Assembly (NCBI GenBank): GCA_946122785.1 | Contig: CAMGYJ010000011.1 | Location: forward strand, 16,430,001 to 16,494,000 | Direction of reading: 5' to 3' | DNA from: Linum tenue | Lineage: Eukaryota > Streptophyta > Magnoliopsida > Malpighiales > Linaceae | DNA: 64,000 bases | Part shown: piece after piece, positions 44,791 through 56,807 of the stretch | Layout: every line of letters starts with the position of its first letter | Numbering within the stretch: the stretch's first letter is position 1 | Program-made: the position numbers and the translations under genes | The notes under the pieces: generated by a model | The model's database searches: none | Told to the model about the DNA's origin: nothing | The model's input: only the letters and a program-made list of their open reading frames with translations

Positions 44791-45854
44791 GATCCCAATT
44801 TGGCTATCTTCTTAACTTGAATTAGTTGTTATCTGAGAGTGTTGGGCGTTGTTTAACTGATGGAGTTCGCATCACTTCACTGCAGAAGCCGGAAGGACCC
44901 AGAAAAGAATGAAGGAGTGGAAGAGGAAGGGATCCGTAGCCTGCTTTAGTTTTTTTTGTTTTTTTGTTTTATTAATTTATTAGTTAAGCCACACCCACCC
45001 AAGAATCACAAACCGAACCGGTCTGAAATGATGAGGTGGAAAGAAATTTTTATTTTTTTTATTTTTTTAAATTTCCACGTCATCTAGTTAACGGTCAAAC
45101 TTTATAGTTGACTGCCACGTAGGACAGACTTAACGGAGTGTAACGGCCGGTGATCAACCGTGAAACGATTCGTAAAGTTAGTGGCGAATAAGAAAGAAAA
45201 GTAATTCGGGTGGCAAACGTGAAAGATTTGTATAATTTGAGTGACCAAACGTGTAATTTAGCCATTTCATAATTGGTCAGTCCTGTTCTAATAAAAGATG
45301 ATCACACTGATTTGCCAAATTATCGCCTTTACTTTTGTTTTTACTTTTCCTTATCTGGTCTATGTTGTTGGTCAGGATCCTAATCCAATTTTACACGTTA
45401 ATTATGCCCTGCGGAGAGTTTTACATTCTTTTCAATATGTATACAACTGTTGAGAACCTTTTTTTTGTTGTTTCCCTTTTGTAGCCAAACTGTGCTTGTC
45501 AACCCTGCACCTGTACGGCGCCGCCGCTTGGTTGTTTATTCTGATGAAGACGAACCTGATGTCCCGCTGGAACTGCAGGATCCTGATGTCGAACTGCCAT
45601 TGCAAGAAGACCCCATTAGCAACTCCTTACTTGCTGATGTTCCTATTGTTGACACTGTTTTAGCTACTCCTCTTGTTACTGTGCAAGAAGTTCCAGTGAT
45701 TCCTGTCGAGGAAACTGATCCTGCGAGGCCAAAGCGGCTCAGAACACCGTCTAAAAAGGCCATTGAAGCAGCTATGGTTGTTTCTAAGGGGAAAGCAAAG
45801 GCTCCCAAATCGTCTGCTAAAGAACCTGCTAAGAAGCGACTGTTTGATGGTTGA

Positions 45855-46971
45855 CTATGATTCGCGGAAGCAAGTCTGATGTATCATTTCCTGCAGTGCC
45901 CTCCTTTCCTTGCTTTAGTATAACTGTTTCAGGGAAACACTATTTTGCAAGTGGTGCATCATGTATCTTTGCCTCTTGTATAGTTTTGCAAACTTTGGCT
46001 GCCTTTTGGGGTGTCATTCCTGACAACACAATTGCCGCTCTGTTTACTATTAAACTTGCCTGCTATTAGCTTGCAGCGCTGTTGCATATTAGTGATTTAG
46101 CTTTTGTTTTAGGCTCAAGAACTATGTCGCTGATGTATACCGACATTTGTTCATGTACTTTTGGGGGGGGGTTAATAGATCGTACCACTCTTCAGTGAAA
46201 CTTTACTTTTGTAACAGATCTGTTGCTCTTGTCATCCTTTCTTTGTTGTGCATTGGTTTGCCATTTGGACCAAGTTCTTTGGTCCTTTGATCTTTGCATT
46301 ATGCTCGATTATTGCCTATCTTGCTTTTTAGTCATGCTTGGCCATTGCCTGTTGTCAATGGCAACTTTTACCACCAAATGATACCCATGTTTTGTGCTTG
46401 CAGGGTATTCAGGTTGCGTGCTACCCAATCAACGTTTGCCAATCTGCACAATTGTTTCCTAATAAATCAAAAAATGTCTTCTGTTTTTAATCATACTCTA
46501 CTTCTAATCTTATTTACTAGATATTTCGATTGTGCACTAATACCTGTCTCTGCTTGCTAGCTTTCATAGACTTAAATTATACAAAAGTTTTTAATTAATT
46601 GCCATCATGCATTTATTGTTCTGACTGGCCTGTCTACTAATGATACCTTTATGTTGCATGTGGTATTATTATAATTTTTCCTTGGAAGGATATTTTACCT
46701 CAGCAAACCATTTGCCCTGTAGACTCTCTTCTTCCATAACTGCTTGCCATTACTGCGCCTTCATGATCATTCTGTCTCAACCCTTGGTCATTCAATAACA
46801 TTCTCTGCTACATCTGCTGCAACATTAACTGCAGCTGTTGTTCCTTTTAAATCCTGGCAACGGCGTTATTCCCCTGTGCCTATGTAGAAAAGGTGTAATG
46901 GTTAGTTTACTCAACTTCTTCCTTCATCTTTCCACTAGAATCGGTTCTGTACCCTTGTCACTTTCTCATAT
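45855..46971. other. spacer between RPA-like copy 1 and Rep-helicase
   Basis: No domain is recognised. It probably holds the 3' UTR of the first gene and the promoter, leader and early introns of Rep-helicase. A short G-run lies near 46163-46171. Confidence 0.4.
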
Positions 46972-48404
46972 TTGTACAGTCTTGCTTTCTGTTTAACGTC
47001 TCTCTGTATACATCAGGCTACTCCTAACCAGGCTGCACTGCTGGTGTCTGGTCGTTCTACGACCAGGAAACGGCGTCACATTGTTCTTTCCTCTCAATTT
47101 GTGCCTGCTACGCCTCCTTCGAGACCTTCTGTCAGGCGTCGTGTATGTAACTTCGATAGACGCGGACGCTTGCACCCACTGCTTGACTCAGAAGATATAC
47201 TTGAGCCTTGCGAACGGGACTTACCAACTCATGACGACTTAACAGGAAGGGCACACACTCCCTCTGATGTTCCGTTGCCTAATTTATCTCCTCCACCTTC
47301 ACAGCAAGCAGAATTCAGTAGAACTATCAATCATGGTTTTCCTGATTGTGAATGCCAATACTGTGGTGCACGGTTCTGGTATGAAGAGCGGCTTAACAGA
47401 CATGCATCTCTTGCTCCTGTTTTCACACTTTGTTGTCAGAAGGGTCGAGTGCGCCTGCCATTCCTGCAGGAAACTCCTCAGTACCTTGAAAACCTTTTGG
47501 GTGTTAATGGTGGTCCTATGGCAGCACATTTCAGGGAACATATACGCTCCTATAATGTTGCTTTCTCTTTCACATCCTTTGGAGCACGTCTCGATCCAAG
47601 AGTCTCACAGTCGCGGGGTCCTTATTCATTTGTAATTTGTGGAGAAAATTATCATCGCATGGGATCTCTGCTTCCTGCTCAAGGTCAGAGACCTAAATAT
47701 TCTCAGCTCTACGTCTTTGACCCACAGACTGAACTAGCAGATCGACTGTCCAATTTTTCTTCTGCTGAAAGGTCCCTGCGTCCAGATATTGTTTCTGGTT
47801 TGATGAAACTGTTTGATGTTACAAATGAACTTGTTAAGTCTTTTAGGCGCATTCGTTCTGAATTGACTGATCCAGCGTCGTTCAATTTAAGACTGCGTAT
47901 TGTTGGTGCTAGAGATACAACATCTCGACAATATGAACTTCCAACTGGTTCGGAGTTGGCTGGACTCATTCCTGGTGATTTCTTGCCTGATAAGGAAGGA
48001 AGAGACATTATTATCGACCATCGTTCAGAAGGGCTAAAGAGGATCACAAGTGTTCATCCGAAGTTTGATGCTCTACACTTCCCGGTTCTCTTCCCATACG
48101 GAGAAGATGGGTTCCATGTGAGCATACCGTATGATCCTGTTCGTACTCCCAAAACACTTAAGAGGAAGCATGTAACTCAAAGAGAGTACTATGCTTACCT
48201 CCTTCAACATAGAGATGACGAAGGCCAAACATTGATGCGTGGTGGGAAGGCACTCCAACATTACGTGGTCGATGCGTATTCCACAATTGAGCAAAATCGA
48301 CTTTATTACCTACGATCTCATCAAGAAAACCTCCGTTCTGAACTATACTACGGCCTCACGGATGCTTTCAACAGAGGTGATGTTACAGGAGATAATGTTG
48401 GCCA
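46972..48404 (+). pseudogene. Helitron Rep-helicase, N-terminal part
   Basis: The Helitron helicase-like N-terminal region: CxxC zinc-type CQYCGARFW, FTSFGARLD, YSFVICGENYHRMGSLLPAQ, YVFDPQTE, ALHFPVLFPYGEDGFH, ALQHYVVDAYSTIEQNRLYY. The open frame begins at a TTG, not an ATG, and the exon probably starts at the acceptor before 47017 (CATCAG|GCTACTCC), so the first exon is not fixed. The frame runs to FNRGDVTGDNVGH and is then lost at a 16-bp duplication (48405-48436). The usual segment of about 15 residues (LPSSFTGGPRYM type) between this and YLDAMA is missing. Plus strand, same direction as the RPA-like genes. Confidence 0.85.
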
Positions 48405-48436
48405 TGTACTTAGATGCAATTGTACTTAGATGCAAT
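48405..48436. repeat. 16-bp perfect tandem duplication that breaks Rep-helicase
   Basis: TGTACTTAGATGCAAT occurs at 48405-48420 and again at 48421-48436. The second copy is the genuine coding sequence (LYLDAMA). The first occupies the place of lost codons and looks like templated filler at a repaired break. Confidence 0.85.
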
Positions 48437-48862
48437 GGCTGTTGTCCACCATCATGGCAGTCCAGATCTGTTCATCACCTTTACGTGCAACTCGCAGTGG
48501 CCAGAAATAACAGAATCCTTTCGTTCTCTCTGTGGTGCACGCAGTGAACTTAAGCCAGAGATTGTTGCTAGGGTCTTCCGCATGAAACTGAATGCACTGG
48601 AAGATGAATTAACACGAGGCCATTTTTTTGGCCAGACAGTAGCAGGTCTTTCTCTTTGCCTTCTGCTTTTAATTCCCCTTTTGAAACTGTCTATTCTTAA
48701 CTCTACTGTTGCCATCACCATATACTTAGTCAATTACTTTGTCGATTATACTTTATAATAGATGACATTTTTCATTGCCTTATAATTATAGGTATCAAAA
48801 CCGTGGAATTTCAGAAGAGAGGTCTCCCCCATGTTCATATACTTCTATGGTTGGATTTTTTT
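48421..48862 (+). pseudogene. Rep-helicase middle exons with the HUH nuclease motif
   Basis: It reads LYLDAMAVVHHHGSPDLFIT, FTCNSQWPEI and FRMKLNALEDEL up to the donor at 48646. After a 146-bp intron (48646-48791) it resumes GIKTVEFQKRG and LPHVHILLWLD. The two histidines of HVH are the metal-binding HUH motif of rolling-circle Rep nucleases. The phase across the intron is correct. A run of seven T (48856-48862) then shifts the frame and leads to TAA, while six T would restore it. The lesion is therefore one base in a homopolymer, either a mutation or a sequencing error. Confidence 0.82.
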
Positions 48863-51725
48863 GAATAAGTTGCGAACAGTCTCTGATATTGATGCAACTG
48901 TTAGTGCTGAGATGCCAGATCCACTCACCGATCCAATTGGCTATGATGCTGTGACAAAGTTCATGCTCCATGGCCCATGTGGTGAAGATAATCCGACCAA
49001 TATTTGCATGAAAGAGGGGTCGTGTTCAAAGTATTTCCCAAAACAGTTCAATTCATTAACTACAACGGACCAGTTTGGATATACAGTCTATCGCCGTCGT
49101 GATACAGGTATAACAGCGATGAAAGGTACATCTATACTAGACAACCGCTTTATTGTTCCATACAATCGGAATTTACTTGTTCTCTTTCAAGCTCATATCA
49201 ATGTCGAGGTCTGTCATCAAGGGCGATTGATTAAATATTTGTTTAAGTACATTACAAAGGGGCCAGATAGATCCATGGTGCTTGCTGAAACTGCTGGTTT
49301 GTCTGCCTCTCATTCTATTCTCCCAAACCAGATCCCTCCATTGGACGAAATTAAGCAGTACCTTGATTGTAGGAGTCTGTCTTCATATGAGGCAGCATGG
49401 CGTATCTTTGAGTTTCCAGTTCATGAACGAACGCCATCAGTTCAGCGTTTGTGCGTTCATCTTGAAGGAAGGCATTATGTTCCTTATAGGAAAAAACAGC
49501 GGCTATCTCGGATACTTGCCCGTGATTCTGTTTCAGAAACAACATTGACACAGTGGTTTGCTCTTAACCAACGGGATCCAACTGCCAGGGAATTACTCTA
49601 TGCTGAAACTCCAAATCGTTACATCTGGAATGTCAAAACAAAGACATGGTGTCAGAGGAAAAAAGGGTTCTCAATTGGAAGAATTGTTTACATTCATCCT
49701 GGTTGTGGTGATACCTTCTATCTCAGACAGCTTCTTACCAAAGTCCGTGGGTCTGTTAGCTATGCACATCTTAGAACAGTTAATGGATTCCCATGTCGAA
49801 CGTACCAGGATGCATGCCAACGTCTTGGTCTTCTATCTAATGACGATGAATGGTTGCTTGTTATTAAAGAAGTTAGTCAGTGGGGCATGTGTCGCCTGTT
49901 ACGATATCTCTTTGTCTCCATGTTGATGTTTTGTGAGTTATCAAACCCGCTTCTGCTTTTCAATCAGACATGGGAGCTACTTTCCGAGGACATCACATAT
50001 AGGTGCCAACGAGATGTTTGCTTCAACAACAACCTCATACCGCCTGAACTTCCTCGAAATAAATTGTTGTGGGAGTTGCAGCACATGTTGGATGCTTATT
50101 CGACTACATTATCTCACTTTAATCTCCCTTTGCCAACAGATGGTCCTCCACAAACTGATCCCTTGCTTCAGTATGGAACAGATTCACAGTCTTCCTTTTT
50201 GCCGACTGTAGATGACCCATCTGCTGTAGTTGGTAGTCTGAATAGAAAGCAACTTGAAGCTTTTAATTTGGTTATGAAATCTGTTCTGTTCACAGCTGAA
50301 GATTCACCTACATTCTACTTCCTCTATGGACATGGAGGAACAGGCAAGACTTTTCTCTACAAAACTATTCTCGCACACCTTAAAGAAGCTGGAAAAATAG
50401 TTCTGGTTGTTGCTTCTTCAGGAATTGCAGCAACATTACTTCCTGATGCAAGTACAGCTCACTCTCGGTTTAAAATACCACTAGAAATCGACCATGGTTC
50501 TTCGTGTAATATCAAAAAAGGTACACCATTGGCTCAGTTGATCATTGATGCATCGCTTATAATATGGGATGAGGCCCCAATGGTTCACAGGTTGTCTTTT
50601 GAAGCGGTAAACAGAGCTTTTTGTGATATTATGGATGTTCCTTTTAGTGGTGTTAGCTTCAAACCATTTGGGGGAAAAGTTGTTCTTCTTGGAGGCGATT
50701 TTCGACAAACACTTCCAGTAGTAGCTGATGCTGGCAGAGAAGAAAGTATCGATTCATCTCTTACATGTTCCTTCCTATGGCAACATTGCACTATCTTGCA
50801 CTTGACGGAAAATATGCGTGTAGTTGCTTCCCGGGAAAGCGAGAGGTCAGCTTTTAGTGGCATGACCTTTACAGAATGGACTCTTGCTGTAGGGAATGGG
50901 ACTGTGCCAGGGAAATCATTTCCCTCTAACCAATCTGCCGATTGGATAGAGATTCCTGAATCGTTACTACTTCCTTTTACTGAAGATCCTATTCGTACAA
51001 TTTGTTCTACAGTGTATCCTGATTTTGCTCAGCGGTACCACAACGTGTCGTATCTGACTGAAAGATCCATTATTACACCAACAAATAAGAATGTCACGGA
51101 GATAAACACTCATATGCTTGCTCTTATTCCAGGAATGCCACGCACATATTTTAGTGGTGACAGTCTACATACAGATGCAAGCGATCCAGACCGACTTGAA
51201 GCAGAATATCCCACTGAATTCCTCAACTCCCTCTCTTTCAATGGCTGTCCAGAACATCAAATTGATCTGAAGGTATTTTCTCCAATAATGCTGTTGAGGA
51301 ATTTAAACCCATCCATTGGTCTTTGTAATGGTACACGCTTGATGGTGCTTTACTTGGGCCATTATGTTATCAAGGGAATGATAATGGGAGGCACATTCAA
51401 TGGTAGGACTGTGGCAATTCCAAGAATTGTGCTCAGTATCAATGATTACCGCTGGCCATTTGTTCTTAAACGACGCCAGTTTCCAGTACGGTTGTGCTAT
51501 GCCATGACAATCAACAAGAGCCAGGGCCAGACCCTGTTAAATGTTGGTGTCTATCTGCCAAAACCAGTATTCAGCCATGGCCAACTTTTTGTCGCTGTTT
51601 CTCGGGTTAGAACAGCAGATGGTCTTCGATTCCTTATCGTAAATGAAGATGCCATCCCCTCCAACTATACCCGGAATATTGTTTACCAGGAAGCATTCGT
51701 TAACTTTCAGAACCCGTCTTCCTAG
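48863..51725 (+). CDS. Helitron Rep C-terminus and PIF1-type helicase
   Basis: Over 950 codons open to the stop at 51725. The Rep catalytic tyrosines are present in KYLFKYITKG (YxxxY, about 49233-49262). Further Rep and linker motifs include CRSLSSYEAAWRIF and TWCQRKKGFSIGRI. The helicase of SF1B/PIF1 type has Walker A GHGGTGKTF, Walker B IIWDEAPM, GGDFRQTLPVV, LTENMR and the C-terminal YAMTINKSQGQTL with FVAVSRV. All key residues I can check are kept. It would nick the element end and unwind the strand during rolling-circle transposition, but the frame is broken upstream at the T-run, so a full protein is not made from this copy. The first in-frame ATG (48831) lies in the overlap and is not a true start. 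Confidence 0.9.
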
Positions 51726-52655
51726 CTAGAGGTAGTTCTTTAAATCTGGTGCATTCAATGCTTTACAGTTGTTTTACTAAATTAGCTACTGTAATTACAA
51801 TGTTCATCTTGGTGTTCGTGTTTGTTTGTGTCTTTGTCTTTCAGAGCACTGGTGTGTAGCTCTCGAACATAATATTCCTGGACTATCGTTCTTTCTTGCC
51901 AGGACTCTTCTGATAATAGGTTGGTATGGAATGAACAACAATTTGTCTTTTTAATGCACGCTTATCTACACTGTTCTGCTTACCCACACACCAGCTAATC
52001 CCTGTCTCTTTTTGTAGGTTCAGACTCTTTTGCCTTGGAACTGTTCGGTTCCTTCACTGCACGTAGTTCTTTTGGTTGCGGGATGCTCTTTCAAGAACAA
52101 AACCACTTGGTTGCTGCAATAGTATTTGCTTTTATTTCAGCTTCCTGCTCTTCTCTGTATGTTACCTTTGTACCATCCTTGTGAAATATTTGGGTTTCAT
52201 TTGCCAATTTCTCAGTCGTGTTTGCTCTTAGGAGAGATTTACGCTCCACTGTTCAGCCCGTTCGCATTGTGGCCCATTACTGTGTTTTAAACCCCACGCG
52301 CAAAGAGCCTGTTGTGCCTGTACACTATCGTACAAACGCTTAGTGAGTCGTTCATGCGATTCCATTTTACCTGTGCTTGCCAATTTATCTCTTTTCCCGA
52401 AATTAGGTATGAACCTCAAATCGCCGATTTAGAACCGCAATCGCCTCTTAAAAATCAGGTATTAGGTCTTCTTGACCTTTCTTACCTGGTTAGCTTCGTC
52501 ACTGCCGCTCTGTTAGCTGTCTGGATCATACGTTTCCTTTTATTCCCATATTTTCCCACCGTTTGGTCATCTTCCCCATCTTACCTCTGTATGTATTTGG
52601 TTCTTATAGGCAGGAGTTCATAAACTTACAAGGATAAGCATCCTCGCAGCCTGAA
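51726..52655. other. spacer after Rep-helicase with possible exon remnants
   Basis: Short protein-like pieces bounded by splice-like sites occur, for example DLRSTVQPVRIVAHYCVLNP (about 52235-52340) and YEPQIADLEPQSPLKNQ (about 52408-52458). They do not join into a gene I recognise. The promoter of the next gene must also lie here. Confidence 0.35.
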
Positions 52656-54572
52656 ATGTCAACGAATATGCAAGGTTTGACTCAAGAGAACTCTTCTTTG
52701 CCCTATTTATTTCTTTTAATCGACCAGAAGTTGTTGTTGACGCGTAAAAGGTTCACTATTGACACTCAGTGCTTATTAGATCCAGTTAAAGGTTCGGTTG
52801 TAGTTCCAGAATTACGTCAGGGAGAATTTCCATTTCCTATTCTTCTCCGTTTGCTTCATGTATGGAAATGTGTGGATTCTACTACAGCCCGGCATTATCC
52901 TTGCATGTGTACTTTATGGGTCGATAAAGAGGTCAGTTTTTGCTAATTTGGCATTTCTATTCCAGTTGGACAGTGTTAATGCTTTGTTTCCGTCCAGGGA
53001 AATATTATAGAAGGAACAACAAGAACAGGGCATGTACAGTTTGCAGAACAAAAGTTCAATATAGGTGACATAGTACAGTTTGAAAATCCAGTGATCATTC
53101 AAGCGAGGCCAATTCGTCGTTCTTCCCCATCTCCTGTTCGGCTGGAAATTGAAAGTGACACTATCTTTCGTGTGATTCCAGAATACGACCTAAGTTGCTC
53201 TTTTCCAACAGAAAGTTTTAACACCATTGAATTTGAAGATTTGAAGCATGCTTGGTCGAACAGAACAACTTTACCAGGTTTATAGTTCATCATCATACAA
53301 GTTTCTTATATATAGAAACAAATAAACTGACAGATTCGGGTGCAGATCTTACAGGACGAATACTCTCCATCTCAAGACCCATCCAACGACAAAATGATAA
53401 AATGGCAGTGCTTATCAGACTACAAAATACAAGGTACATATTCTTATTGGATTTATTTTATTCAGTCTCTGCAGGCATGTATTGCTTATGATTCCAATTC
53501 CATATTCCGCAGAAGTGCAACTGTCATTGTCAGCTATGAGGGAACATACTCTGATTTGTTTACATGGGCTGAATCAATGGAACTGTCATGTCCAGTTGTG
53601 GTTACGTTGACGAGCATATCAGTAACTAAATCTAAGACAAAATGTATGTCCTATACATGTTTTTTACTTAGTCAGCCTGTGATACTTTACTTTCCGCTTC
53701 TTGAAATGCCCCTGATGCATTTATTGTTGCTAATGCAGCTTCTTTTGCCCTGAGAAGCACACCAGCTACTAGAATTGTGTATGGTTCGTACACAAATGGA
53801 TGCAAATATATCATTGACAGGTTGTTTACAGTCGAGCATGCATTAACCAACAACTTAATTTCAAACATACACTAATATGAATTCTTGACAACTTGTCTTT
53901 TAATATAGGTTTTACCATGACCATTTTCCGATTATGGTTCTCCCTTTTCAAGCAAAACCTGAAACAGAATACCTAAGGCAGTCAATGCCTCCCCAGGTCA
54001 TGATGACTAGGCTTGCCCGCTTGGTTGAATGTGATGACCTTGCTGTTTACAACCAGGTTTGTACTTGCACAATTTAGTTTCCAAGAGTGCTATCTCTTTT
54101 CTCCTTTACCAATATGACTCTTCTTTTCTTTACAAAAAAACAGTGTGTCTTTTTGTTTCTCGCAAAGATTGATCATGTCTTACCATATGAAGATATCGTA
54201 GACTTCAGCAAAGACCCATGCAGGTGCTCTTGCCTATACTTGACAGTACTTCAGTATGTTGACCAGTACATCTTTATGGATCACATGATACTATCGTATT
54301 TGTTCAGGTTTTGCCCAATCGTCCGTTGTATTGACATGAGGGAATCATGCGATTTAGCTTTTGGGGATGCAGCAGCACAAGCACTTTTCAAAATGACTGC
54401 TGATGACTTTTCCAAGCTCGATTGGCCTGCCAAGGAACAAATCCTTGAAAGAGTACAGGGGGCACTTTTTAACTTCGAGATTTATGTTCGCAATTCAGAC
54501 ATAACCCACCAAATGCTTGTTCGTACTCTCTTGAGTCCATTGTGCACGACAATTCCTGACACTGCACTGTAG
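52656..54572 (+). CDS. Helitron RPA-like OB-fold protein, type II copy a (intact)
   Basis: Eight exons: 52656-52931, 52998-53277, 53346-53433, 53513-53643, 53739-53820, 53909-54056, 54144-54223 and 54308-54572 (276, 280, 88, 131, 82, 148, 80 and 265 bp). They sum to 1350 bp, 449 residues plus stop, open throughout. ATG 52656 starts MSTNMQGLTQENSS. Landmarks are LLRLLHVW, CTLWVDKE, LTGRILSISRPI (OB strand), FYHDHFPIMVL and the C-terminal ERVQGALFNFEIYV. The exon pattern parallels the type I RPA-like genes (274, 97, 134 and 82 bp at the same positions), so it is a diverged RPA1 relative. The DBD-C zinc ribbon is not recognisable. Likely role: binding single-stranded Helitron DNA (inference). 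Confidence 0.72.
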
Positions 54573-55261
54573 AAGACTTCTATTGCTCAGTTGTTTCCAA
54601 TGCTATGAACTGATATGTTCCTATTTTTATGTCCCCCAAATAACTCCTTTATGTGCCTAATTAGGGACTTGATATTGCTTCCCATTAACTTTTCCCAAAT
54701 AGATTCTCCATCTTTTTCCGAATCTACCTTTTGATTGTTAGTTTGCTTCCCGTACTTGAATGATTCCTTTATTAAGTAAGCATGTTGACAATATTGACCA
54801 ATGCGGCCGAAAATCTACTTCAATACGCTGTCTCAATGATGTAACTATTTGATATATCACAGTAATCGACAACTTTTTCAGGACTAATGCGTTCATATAA
54901 CAACAAAAACAATATAGTGACACCGAATAGTTGCAAATACACAAAGTTACATTGTCCGAAATCCACCCATTATAACCTCAACATCCTAAACCTTTTTGTG
55001 ATCTACAAATACAAACTTATTTTGCCATTGGGTTGCCCATTTCACCAATATGACACACACATTTATGGGCCTTGAGGTATGGCCACTGTAGGCCACAGAA
55101 AAAATCCAAAAAATACAAGCCCAATTCATATTTTGCTGGTGCTCGCAAAAACATGCCCTCTATATGCTGATTAGTCTCTTACCTTCAATTTAACTTTACT
55201 TCCGCTGATGATCAAAAAACGAGCTGATTAGTCTCTTACCTTCAATTTAACTCTATACCAT
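54573..55261. other. spacer with a 30-bp direct repeat
   Basis: AT-rich. GCTGATTAGTCTCTTACCTT plus ten more bases occurs at 55166-55195 and 55223-55252 (57 bp apart). The repeat abuts the truncated start of type II copy b and looks like a rearrangement scar. No gene recognised. Confidence 0.55.
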
Positions 55262-56807
55262 CATAAACCCAATTGTCATACCGGCTAGATCTGAGCGCCG
55301 CACTGCACCTTCTGATCTGAGGTTGTATTTCACAAAGCAGGTTTCCTGTAAAAAAATGCTTGAGTATCGCAGTACCATGCATTTTCCAGATAACTCTTTT
55401 CTGCAAATTCCTTTCAATGTCAATGCTCCTGCTATAAGTCTTCCAGTATGCTATTCAGGTACTCATTCTTCTTCTCGGTACCTTCAAGTCACTATATAAT
55501 TCTCAAATGAACAGACACTCTGTATTTATTATGCACAACACATAATGAATGAACATATAACTGAATAGCTTTGGTTAATCCATTATCCAGATATTACTGG
55601 GTGTGTGACACACATCACCAAACCAACTAGAGTGAATTCAGAAATATCAATGTTACAAATCCATCTTGAAGACATGAGGTATCATGTATAAATACTTTCT
55701 CTTATGTTATACTGAGTCACAAATTAGTCTGAATTGTTGCTTTTAATATGTTTACTGATTCTATAGTGGAAAGAAGGGCCTTGTGAGCTATATTGGCACA
55801 AGAGTTAAAGAATTCATTCGAAGTGCTGAGGTCAGAGAAGCTCATTTCCCTTTGATTGACACAGCAACAGCACTCACCCAGAACGTGCCCGAAACTGCTC
55901 ATATGCCGCCATTCTATTTCGTGACATCTCCTGGAAGCCGCTTGATTGTGCATCCGTACAATGAAATGACCAAAACTATTATGAACAGGCACCCTACTGC
56001 ATCTATATATTACACACTTTTTATCTTGTATATATTCTATTTCTAACAATTTCTTTATCCAAACATTCTAGGTTCTTTTGGAACAGGCTGCCCGTCGATA
56101 TCATTACATACACCCCAGAGGAGCGTATTGGATACCTTCGGCGCAATATTCCTCCCAGAATCTCATTGTTGGAGATAAAGAACAAGGTTCCTCTTGGCGA
56201 AGCAGAAATTGAGGTAACTATTCTCCACTCTAACATATTACTGTACTTACGTACACCAGCAATATCTTTCTTAATCTGTCCTCATTTAGACAGTTTTTAG
56301 CAATACTTCCTAATGCTCATGTCTTCTTCTTTTCCTAATTATAAATTCTGAACAGATACCTTATCGATGCAAGCTGAAGATAGTTAGATTCAACCATAAT
56401 ACTGGAATACGTACAGCTGTTCCTGGAGATGCTGAGTATTGCCGAAATACCTTTACGCTTCTGTTTATTAGTATTACATCTTTCCTTTTATTTACATCTA
56501 TCCAAACTTCATATGTTACAGATTATACTATGAATTAGAAGGTGAATGTGAATCTGGAAATCACACAGCAAAAGTCATTCTTGATCATGAACCTGCTCTT
56601 GCTCTGATTCGCATGCCACCGTCCGAGTTCCAGGCAATGGCATATGAAGAACAAGTTCATTTACTCAAAGAATGCTGCAACATCAAATTCATGGCAGAAA
56701 TATATATAGCTGGAACAGAATTTTATGATGAACCGCATCTTCGCATTACTGCACTTTGGCATCCAAAGGCGTTCCAACCACTAATGGACCTTAAATTGGA
56801 TTTGTAG
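55262..56807 (+). pseudogene. Helitron RPA-like protein, type II copy b (5'-truncated)
   Basis: Exons: about 55262-55458 (the last 197 bp of a 280-bp exon), 55591-55678, 55767-55988, 56072-56213, 56356-56435 and 56522-56807. The 88-, 142- and 80-bp exons match the sister genes. The 222-bp exon corresponds to two exons (131 and 82) fused, so one intron was lost or never gained. Landmarks: NPIVIPARSERR, DITGCVTHITKPT, FFWNRLPVDIITY and the tail FEPHL-like ALWHPKAFQPLMDL. The intron after 55988 begins GC (AACAG|GCACCC), a GC-AG intron. Exon 1 and a start codon are missing beside the 30-bp repeat. From the surviving part of exon 2 onward the frame is open. Confidence 0.65.

Larger units (their letters stand above)
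43497..45264. mobile_element. long-TIR Mutator-like element with captured DNA
   Basis: Terminal inverted repeats of about 370-400 bp (43497-43868 against 44862-45264), starting TGGCTAAATTACACGTTTGG, with an 8-bp flank TTTCATAA on both sides (43489-43496 and 45265-45272). Long TIRs and this flank length fit Mutator-like elements, although 9 bp is usual. The roughly 1-kb interior is non-repetitive apart from a CT microsatellite. It sits before the last exon of RPA-like copy 1. Confidence 0.85.
38882..45854 (+). pseudogene. Helitron RPA1-like protein, type I, copy 1 (degenerate)
   Basis: OB-fold single-strand-DNA-binding protein. Exons: 38882-39031, 39118-39390, 39480-39576, 39654-39787, 39864-39945, 40097-40232, 40331-40494 and 40575-40903; later small exons are uncertain. 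A C-terminal tail lies at 41699-41790, 42922-43013 and 45485-45854, the last with PARPKRLRTPSKK, a nuclear-localisation-like stretch. The start reads MVTHKLLFQLSDADGRHTLL, and the DBD-C part reads LRVTVDDNTDSAVFVLLGRA. Exon 2 is one base shorter than in copy 2 (273 against 274), which breaks the frame at LQLGN near 39186. The zinc-ribbon CAFC is CAFY. A MITE and a MULE sit in the 3' introns. It is probably non-functional. Confidence 0.75.

Noticed and set aside
47299..48294. Minus-strand frames inside Rep-helicase
   Set aside because: They are shadows of the recognisable plus-strand helicase frame.
49360..49400. YLDCRSLSSY region as the Rep catalytic tyrosine motif
   Set aside because: The catalytic YxxxY is in KYLFKYITKG at about 49240. 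The YLDCRS region is a conserved linker, so the Ser there is not a catalytic loss.
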